Source: Neobacillus drentensis NBRC 102427 (GTDB taxonomy: Bacteria > Bacillota > Bacilli > Bacillales > Cytobacillaceae). Taken from it: a stretch of 64,000 bases of DNA. A model generated the notes under the pieces. The model was not told the origin of the DNA and did no database searches. It saw nothing but the letters and a program-made list of their open reading frames with translations. This document shows, piece after piece, positions 58,770-64,000 of the stretch. Location of the stretch: NCBI RefSeq assembly GCF_001591445.1, contig NZ_BCUX01000009.1:1-64000 (forward strand), written 5' to 3'. How positions within the stretch are numbered: the stretch's first letter is position 1; each line of letters begins with the position of its first letter. The position numbers and the translations under genes were made by a program.

Positions 58770-59465
58770 CTATTTTAAAGCAGCTACCATTTTCATGACT
58801 AATGTCGCAGAATTAGTTGCCGCTTTATCGATAAATTGGTCAAAAGAAACTTCAGATTCTTTTCCGGCAATATCAGAAAGCGAGCGAATAATCACAAAAG
58901 GTACTCCAAAACGATGAGCTACTTGTGCGATTGCTGCTGCTTCCATTTCCACAGCTTGCAGGTCATTAAATTTTGACCGAACAAAGTCGACTCTCGCTGG
59001 GTCCTCCATAAAGGAATCACCCGTAACAATAAGGCCTTTCACAATTTGGAATTTTTCAAGTTCTGATGCAGCTGTTTCTGCGGTGGCAATTAATCTTTCG
59101 TCTGCTATAAATGCAGCAGGCAGTTGCGGAACCTGGCCATATTCATATCCAAAAGCTGTTACATCTACATCATGGTGTCGGACCTCTGTTGATATGACGG
59201 CATCCCCAACATTGAGCGAAGGATTGAAGCCGCCTGCAGATCCTGTGTTAATGATGCAATCAGGCTTATATTTTTCTAGCAGGATGGTGGTTGACATTGC
59301 TGCATTCACTTTACCAATTCCTGAGCGCAGCAATATCACATCGGCCCCATGCATTTTCCCAAAGGTAAATTCACATCCCGCTACAGTTTCTTGTGTTTGA
59401 TTGTCAATATTGCTTCTAAGTAAAGTAACTTCTTCTTCCATTGCTCCGATGATTGCGATTTTCAT
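58770..59465 (-). CDS. mtnN: 5'-methylthioadenosine/S-adenosylhomocysteine nucleosidase
   Basis: A 231-residue nucleosidase that splits SAH and MTA. '[13 protein letters not shown]' starts the protein, and '[17 protein letters not shown]' and '[16 protein letters not shown]' are family blocks. The catalytic Glu/Asp are in '[18 protein letters not shown]' and '[10 protein letters not shown]'. It is first in the operon with mccA and mccB, supplying ribosyl-homocysteine and ultimately homocysteine. No S-box or other riboswitch was seen upstream. CymR control, known for the B. subtilis operon, could not be verified. Confidence 0.96.
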   Translation of the reverse strand: MKIAIIGAMEEEVTLLRSNIDNQTQETVAGCEFTFGKMHGADVILLRSGIGKVNAAMSTTILLEKYKPDCIINTGSAGGFNPSLNVGDAVISTEVRHHDVDVTAFGYEYGQVPQLPAAFIADERLIATAETAASELEKFQIVKGLIVTGDSFMEDPARVDFVRSKFNDLQAVEMEAAAIAQVAHRFGVPFVIIRSLSDIAGKESEVSFDQFIDKAATNSATLVMKMVAALK

Positions 59466-59759
59466 AAATTGACCTCTTTCTTATATTAATAATCAATATC
59501 AGATTTACTGCTTATAATCTTCCTCGGAACCAAACATCGTATCCGCAAAGACTATTCTACCCTTTTTGAAAAAAGCATGCTACAAAGTGCAGCCGATTCT
59601 CCAATAATTACGGCCAAACAGAATCACCAATCCTATAAGTATACTATGAATTCGAAAAAAACCTGTTCCCACTAATCGTAATTAACAAATTCGTCAATAA
59701 TTTCGTTGTATACAGGCCTCTAAATGTCTAAAATATTATCTATTAGAAAGGATGATACT

Positions 59760-59963
59760 ATGAATTTTCAGTTTGAACTTATTGAGGACAAAGTAGAATT
59801 TTTCGAAGCCAATAATCTAAAAACATTGCAAAAAAAGATTGAAGCACAAATTGATGAAAATAGGGCAATTCTTCTTTCTGTTCATTCCGTTTCCCACCAA
59901 ATGCATGTAAATGAAAATGGTCAAATGTATTTTTCGGCAGTGGTTCACTTTAAGAAGAAATAA
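59760..59963 (+). CDS. yrzA: YrzA family protein (DUF2536)
   Basis: A 67-residue protein: MNFQFELIEDKVEFFEANNLKTLQ to GQMYFSAVVHFKKK. It matches the YrzA/DUF2536 family in length and in the 'KVEFFEA' and 'VHSVSHQ' blocks. The ATG at 59760 follows AGAAAGGATGATACT. It sits near mtnN and yrrS as in B. subtilis but on the opposite strand. Function is unknown. Confidence 0.9.
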   Translation: MNFQFELIEDKVEFFEANNLKTLQKKIEAQIDENRAILLSVHSVSHQMHVNENGQMYFSAVVHFKKK

Positions 59964-59971
59964 ATCACAGC

Positions 59972-60003
59972 AAAAAACCTCCCGAAAGGTCGAGAGGTTT
60001 TTT
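59972..60003. terminator. Bidirectional terminator between yrzA and yrrS
   Basis: AAAAAACCTCCCG / CGAGAGGTTTTTT with one mismatch and a short loop, between the convergent genes. Confidence 0.9.
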
Positions 60004-60023
60004 AACTATCTATCATTACTGTC

Positions 60024-60746
60024 CTATTTAGCTAGTTCTTCCACCTTAGTTGGTTTCCAACCTTGACCGTCAACCCATTGAATATAAACATTATACTTTT
60101 GTTGTTTATCTTTTGATGTTACCGTACTAAATGAGCCATTTGTTGTAGATTTATCTCTACCCAGCCAATACACTGTCATATTGCTTTTGTCTAAACCAGT
60201 GGCATAGGAAATGGCATTTAGCATCTCCTGCCAGTCAGCCGAAGATTTATCATAAACAGGGGTATGTTCGCCTGTTTGCGAAGTCCCTACCGGCTGCCAT
60301 GCCGGATTTTCGATGGTCTTTACAGCATTCGGCGAGCCGCCCTCCGTCACTACCTCCTGAGATTTATCTGCAGCATCGGGAGTTGTAGCCTCTTCTGTTG
60401 CTGTCTCATCCTTTGGCGCTGTAACATCCTCTGGTGCTGTAACATCCTCACTTGGTTCCGCTTCTTCGGCTGTAGTATCCGTTGTATTCTCTTCACCAGC
60501 AGTAGTTGTAGTAGCTTCTTCTGCCTCTTTCTGATCTGTATTCTCTTTATTTGCCGTTTCCTTTTGCTCTGTTTTTGTGGTTTCCTTTTTTGGAGCAGCC
60601 TTGTCATTTCCAGTAGCAAAGATATTATATGCGACAAAAATTATCAGTAAGAGCACAACGATAATTAAACTATTTAAGACGATATTGGTCTTTTTTCTTT
60701 TCGTACGGTAACCTGAACGCGAATTTGAATTCAAATCATTTGTCAA
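60024..60746 (-). CDS. yrrS: YrrS family membrane-anchored protein (DUF1510)
   Basis: A 240-residue protein with a short basic cytoplasmic start, one membrane helix (about residues 24-45, 'LNSLIIVVLLLIIFVAYNIFA'), a long Thr/Glu/Pro/Ala-rich disordered spacer with degenerate repeats such as 'EDVTAPEDVTAPKDETATEE', and a folded C-terminal domain ('NPAWQPVGTSQTGEHTPVYDKSSADWQEML'). A TTG at 60746 follows GGGAGGGAATTAAT. It is downstream of pbpI. B. subtilis YrrS interacts with GpsB and PBPs, which fits its place here. Confidence 0.9.
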   Translation of the reverse strand: MTNDLNSNSRSGYRTKRKKTNIVLNSLIIVVLLLIIFVAYNIFATGNDKAAPKKETTKTEQKETANKENTDQKEAEEATTTTAGEENTTDTTAEEAEPSEDVTAPEDVTAPKDETATEEATTPDAADKSQEVVTEGGSPNAVKTIENPAWQPVGTSQTGEHTPVYDKSSADWQEMLNAISYATGLDKSNMTVYWLGRDKSTTNGSFSTVTSKDKQQKYNVYIQWVDGQGWKPTKVEELAK

Positions 60747-60862
60747 ATTAATTCCCTCCCAAAATAAAATACGGAAGCTCCTCAAAGGATAAGGAGCCAG
60801 ACATTTATAGACTCTCAATATTCTAACATGATTTAATGAGAACTTGAAGGAAAAACCATTAC

Positions 60863-62623
60863 CTATTGCATTCCATTATCATTTTCATACAACATTTTCA
60901 CGATATCAGCAAATAATAAATTGACCCCTCCCTCTGAATCTAATACATCCAAATTCACTGCCACAAGTGCATATTTGGGATTATCATACGGGAAATAACC
61001 TGCGAACCATTTGTTATGCAGCTGCTTGCCGTCTTGATATTTTCCTGTTTCTGCCGTCCCTGATTTACCTGCTACCTCATAGGGCAATTCCTTAAACCAT
61101 CTTCCCGTGCCGTCCGGGTTCAAGACAACTTCCCGCAATAACCTTTGCAACTTCATCGCAGTATAGGGTGAAATGGTATCTCCACGTAAGCTTTGCTCTT
61201 GAAAATTAACCATCGTTGTGCCATTTTTGTACTCAATTTTTGATACGGCTCTAACCATCTCCTTTTCACCACCTCTTGCTATCGTCGCCATCATATTAGC
61301 AACAGCTAAAGGCGTAGCCCGCACCTCATGTTGTCCAATTCCGGTCATTGCGGCGAAATTAGCATCCTTCTTAGCATCCTCAGACAGAAATACTCTTCCT
61401 TTATCTTCTTCCGCCAACTGTTTAAAATTATTGGTGTGGTAGATATCCCCCTGCCAGCCGACAGAACCGGTAAGAGACAATTTTTCAGCATAATCTTCTA
61501 AAAGGTTTGGATTTATTTTTTGTAATTCTGTTGCTAGTTCTCCGAACGTCCGATTACAGCTCCTTGCAAAGCTATTCGTGAAATCCAACATCCCATAATT
61601 ATAGGTTAACTCTGTTTTACCATTGATTTTTTTACTGCAGTCAAACAGACGCTTCGGATCATCTAGATTATGGTCTATGGCCGCAGCAGCTACAACTGTT
61701 TTGAAAACCGAACCCATGATCTGCTGCTTCAGCATCATATTCGTCATACCAGCACCATTGTAGGGGTCATTTTTATTTATCGTTGGCCTTGATACCAGTG
61801 ACAGCACACTATTATCCTTAATATTAAGGAGTACGAGTCCTCCTTTTTTAATCTGATAGTGATCAACTAACTCTTCCACTCTTTGTTGAAGTGTCTTATC
61901 CAGGGTTGTCCGAATATTGACTGGATAAAACGGATTGGCCGGATCTACATATCTTACATTAATTCCAAACAGGGGTGCACCACCGCCATCGACATGATAA
62001 ACCAGCTTTGATTTACCTTCAGGGAGCAGGAATTCATCAAAGCTCTCTTCCAGCCCTGACACACCAATCAAGGTTTTCTCAGACAGTTCTTTATTTGGAT
62101 ATCGTTTGATTAATTCTTTAGAATTTTCTCCTGTCAGACCAATCAACTGCTCAGCTGGAACTTGAGAACGTTCAAACTTTTTTTCAATTGCAAAGACACC
62201 CGGTATTTTTAAGTGATTGATTCTTTCCATTTGTGAACTAGTCAGTTCATATGGTTCAGGTTCGCCATAGGCAAAGGGTTTTTTTGCCCCTTCAACTGCC
62301 ATTTTAAGGGTACTTACTGGTATTCCAGAAATGTTTGAAACCTGGTCCGCTTCCCATTCCATTTTTTTCAAGAAGGGAAAAAGGACAAGAACTGCCACCT
62401 TTTTGTGTGTGAGCATTGCACCGCTTCGGTCAAGAAAGTTCCCTCTGCCATTATCAATAACCAGTTCTTGCGTTCTTTGTTTGACACTTTCCTCAAGTAA
62501 ATTTATGTTATGTTTAGAAAAGGTCTCTGTCTCAATTAACTGAATTTGCATTAAACGTCCTAACAGCAACAACAAACCTGTAATAGAAATAATCAGCCAC
62601 CCAATTGCTCTTTTTCGCCACAT
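60863..62623 (-). CDS. pbpI: Class B penicillin-binding protein PbpI (transpeptidase)
   Basis: A 586-residue PBP2-type transpeptidase: an N-terminal membrane anchor (about residues 8-26), a PBP dimerisation domain, then the transpeptidase domain. The active Ser is in 'MGSVFKTVVAAA' (SxxK), the SxN motif in 'FARSCNRTFGE' and the KSGT motif in 'VAGKSGTAETGK'. I use ATG 62623 (MWRKRAIGW), 8 bases after GACGAGG. A GTG at 62632 overlaps that site. It lies between greA and yrrS. The ribosome site lies inside a hairpin that also looks like the greA terminator. Confidence 0.95.
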   Translation of the reverse strand: MWRKRAIGWLIISITGLLLLLGRLMQIQLIETETFSKHNINLLEESVKQRTQELVIDNGRGNFLDRSGAMLTHKKVAVLVLFPFLKKMEWEADQVSNISGIPVSTLKMAVEGAKKPFAYGEPEPYELTSSQMERINHLKIPGVFAIEKKFERSQVPAEQLIGLTGENSKELIKRYPNKELSEKTLIGVSGLEESFDEFLLPEGKSKLVYHVDGGGAPLFGINVRYVDPANPFYPVNIRTTLDKTLQQRVEELVDHYQIKKGGLVLLNIKDNSVLSLVSRPTINKNDPYNGAGMTNMMLKQQIMGSVFKTVVAAAAIDHNLDDPKRLFDCSKKINGKTELTYNYGMLDFTNSFARSCNRTFGELATELQKINPNLLEDYAEKLSLTGSVGWQGDIYHTNNFKQLAEEDKGRVFLSEDAKKDANFAAMTGIGQHEVRATPLAVANMMATIARGGEKEMVRAVSKIEYKNGTTMVNFQEQSLRGDTISPYTAMKLQRLLREVVLNPDGTGRWFKELPYEVAGKSGTAETGKYQDGKQLHNKWFAGYFPYDNPKYALVAVNLDVLDSEGGVNLLFADIVKMLYENDNGMQ

Positions 62624-62624
62624 A

Positions 62625-62655
62625 AAAAACACCTCGTCAAAAGTTTTGACGAGGT
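62625..62655 (-). terminator. greA terminator that also holds the pbpI ribosome-binding site
   Basis: A perfect 12-bp inverted repeat (ACCTCGTCAAAA at 62631-62642, TTTTGACGAGGT at 62644-62655) is followed on the minus strand by GTTTTTT and then the pbpI ATG. The GACGAGGTG of its 3' arm is the only Shine-Dalgarno-like sequence before pbpI. Confidence 0.85.
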
Positions 62656-62710
62656 TTTCTTATTTCAAACAATGAATCAAATGATAAACCAAAAATAGTT
62701 ATAATTACAA

Positions 62711-63187
62711 TTATTTAATTTTAGTAATTCTAACGCTCATTTCTCCGCCTGGAGTTTGAACGGATACTTGATCGCCTACTTTTTTACCTAAAAGGCTTTT
62801 GGCAATTGGTGAATCGTTTGAAATCTTTCCTTCAAATGGGTCGGCTTCCGCGCTTCCAACAATAGAATACGTTTCTTCATCACCATCTGGGAGCTCAATA
62901 AATGTAACAGAACTCCCTAATGTCACAGAGTCACTTGCCATAGCAGCTTCTGCAATGATTTTAGCATTGCGGACCATATTTTCTAAAGTTGTGATACGAC
63001 CTTCAACAAAGGCCTGTTCTTCCTTCGCAGAATCATACTCAGAGTTTTCAGATAAGTCCCCGAAACTTCTCGCAATTTTAATTCTTTCAACCACTTCTTT
63101 ACGTTTCACTGATTTTAAGTATTCTAGTTCTTGGACCAGTTTATCTTTACCTGCTTGTGTCATTGGAAATACTTTCTCTGTAGCCAA
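62711..63187 (-). CDS. greA: Transcription elongation factor GreA
   Basis: A 158-residue factor that stimulates transcript cleavage in backtracked RNA polymerase. It has an N-terminal coiled coil ('[36 protein letters not shown]', with the acidic tip D/E residues) and a C-terminal FKBP-like domain ('[33 protein letters not shown]'). A TTG at 63187 follows AGGAGTGAGGGTT. A GTG-type start three codons upstream overlaps that site. Confidence 0.97.
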   Translation of the reverse strand: MATEKVFPMTQAGKDKLVQELEYLKSVKRKEVVERIKIARSFGDLSENSEYDSAKEEQAFVEGRITTLENMVRNAKIIAEAAMASDSVTLGSSVTFIELPDGDEETYSIVGSAEADPFEGKISNDSPIAKSLLGKKVGDQVSVQTPGGEMSVRITKIK

Positions 63188-63236
63188 AACCCTCACTCCT
63201 TCTAGTCATTAAGAATTGTGTATGTAATTTATGTAA

Positions 63237-63258
63237 TATTATGCCAATCGGCATAATA
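63237..63258. promoter_or_regulatory. Inverted repeat upstream of greA
   Basis: TATTATGCC (63237-63245) and GGCATAATA (63250-63258), a perfect 9-bp dyad with a 4-base centre, about 50 bases before the greA start. It is preceded (63266-63292) by a GC-rich hairpin GCGCG.../...CGCGC that may end the udk transcript, though no U-run follows. It is an operator-like site or leader structure. Confidence 0.5.
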
Positions 63259-63348
63259 GATAGTAGCGCGTCCTCTTATATAAGGGCGCGCGACAAAAAT
63301 ATTTTTTCAATATGAAATTTCCTTTTAGATATTCCTTTTGCTATTGTT

Positions 63349-63984
63349 TCATAAAAATGACTTTTGTTCAAGAATTGTTTGAATTTTTGTGACCATTAAA
63401 TCAATTGCGACATGATTATGGCCGCCTTCAGGGATAATAATATCTGCATATCGCTTCGTTGGCTCAATAAATTGATTATGCATCGGACGAACTACATTTA
63501 AATATTGTTCAATGACAGAATCAAATGTTCGCCCGCGATCTCTAATGTCACGAGTTAATCGGCGGATAATTCTTAAATCCGCATCCGTATCTACGTACAA
63601 TTTAATGTCCATTAAATCTCGAAGCCGCTCGTCCTCAAGAACTAAAATTCCCTCCAAAATGATTACATCCTGTGGTTCAACAGGAATGACTTTGTCTGAA
63701 CGCGTATGGATTGAATAATCATAAACAGGCTTTTGAATGGTCTCATAGCGTAATAGCTTTTCGATATGTTCAATCAGTAAGCCATTATCAAAGGCAAGCG
63801 GGTGATCATAGTTTGTTTTTAAACGTTCTTCAAAGGGTAAATTACTCTGGTCCTTATAATAATAATCCTGTTCAAGTACCAGAATAGAATGCTCTTTCAG
63901 ACTCTCATAAATAGCTTTTGTGACACTGGTTTTTCCGGAGCCGGAGCCGCCGGTTACACCAATAACAACTGGTTTGCGCATCAT
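63349..63984 (-). CDS. udk: Uridine kinase
   Basis: A 211-residue pyrimidine-salvage kinase (uridine/cytidine to UMP/CMP). The P-loop is '[17 protein letters not shown]', and '[18 protein letters not shown]' and '[13 protein letters not shown]' bind nucleoside. '[35 protein letters not shown]' matches the family. AAAGGAG lies just before the ATG. The gene is complete and 16 bases remain upstream within the window. It is upstream of greA as in B. subtilis. Confidence 0.97.
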   Translation of the reverse strand: MMRKPVVIGVTGGSGSGKTSVTKAIYESLKEHSILVLEQDYYYKDQSNLPFEERLKTNYDHPLAFDNGLLIEHIEKLLRYETIQKPVYDYSIHTRSDKVIPVEPQDVIILEGILVLEDERLRDLMDIKLYVDTDADLRIIRRLTRDIRDRGRTFDSVIEQYLNVVRPMHNQFIEPTKRYADIIIPEGGHNHVAIDLMVTKIQTILEQKSFL

Positions 63985-64000
63985 GCTAGTTCTCCTTTCG

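Noticed and set aside
59466-59759. SAM riboswitch (S-box) ahead of mtnN-mccA-mccB
   Set aside because: I looked for the conserved S-box stems and a terminator on the minus strand and found neither. The interval is AT-rich promoter DNA.

Overview
The window reads as the chromosome of a low-GC, endospore-forming Bacillaceae. The order of housekeeping genes follows the Bacillus subtilis yqfO-to-yqeG arc almost gene for gene. Sporulation genes (spoIIP, gpr, sigK, yqfC/yqfD, sda, yrzI-type small proteins), a comE competence locus, a T-box leader and a CIRCE element fit that placement. A single-chain glycyl-tRNA synthetase, an intact sigK and a 200-bp 'GCGGA...TCCG' dispersed repeat point to a Neobacillus/Mesobacillus-like relative rather than B. 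subtilis itself. That last step is inference. No rRNA, tRNA, CRISPR array or prophage was seen.

Layout. 1-20.4 kb (almost all minus strand): nif3-trmK, cccA, sigA-dnaG, ppsR-ccpN, T-box-glyQS, recO-yqzL-era, dgkA-ybeY-pgpH, phoH-yqfD-yqfC, yqfB-floA-nfeD, yqeY-rpsU. 20.6-23.6 kb: a lone plus-strand Na+/Pi-type transporter (yqeW), then a frameshifted IS256-family element with its 8-bp target duplication and a dispersed repeat. 23.6-40 kb (minus, except rpsT): deoC, mtaB-rsmE-prmA, the HrcA/CIRCE heat-shock operon hrcA-grpE-dnaK-dnaJ, hemW-lepA, yqxA-spoIIP-gpr, rpsT, holA. 40.3-50.2 kb: yqzM, comEC-comEB-comEA with divergent comER, and the yqeG-yqeH-aroE-yhbY-nadD-yqeK-rsfS-yqeM operon. 50.2-53.2 kb: a DnaA-box cluster in front of sda, psd and pssA divergent to each other, and an uninterrupted sigK. 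53.3-56.7 kb: the accessory part, with a second repeat copy, a beta-propeller-like lipoprotein, an orphan OmpR-type regulator and six very small ORFs including two tandem YrzI paralogues. 56.7-64 kb: mtnN-mccA-mccB (homocysteine to cysteine recycling), yrzA, and udk, greA, pbpI, yrrS.

Genes that work together include: the sigA-dnaG macromolecular synthesis group; ppsR-ccpN, which control PEP synthesis and gluconeogenesis; PpsR-like and CBS-type regulators side by side; ribosome assembly and silencing factors (era, ybeY, yqeH, yhbY, rsfS, prmA, rsmE, lepA); and mtnN with mccAB, which turns SAH-derived homocysteine into cysteine.

The most notable non-routine signals are: gene fossils at two places where B. 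subtilis has intact genes (yqxD, broken; cdd, collapsed to a 24-codon scar that now carries the era ribosome-binding site); a ccpN gene whose DNA-binding domain is readable only from a non-AUG start or after a frameshift; two copies of a four-hairpin repeat; a long palindrome nested in the IS; and a terminator hairpin that also holds the pbpI ribosome-binding site.
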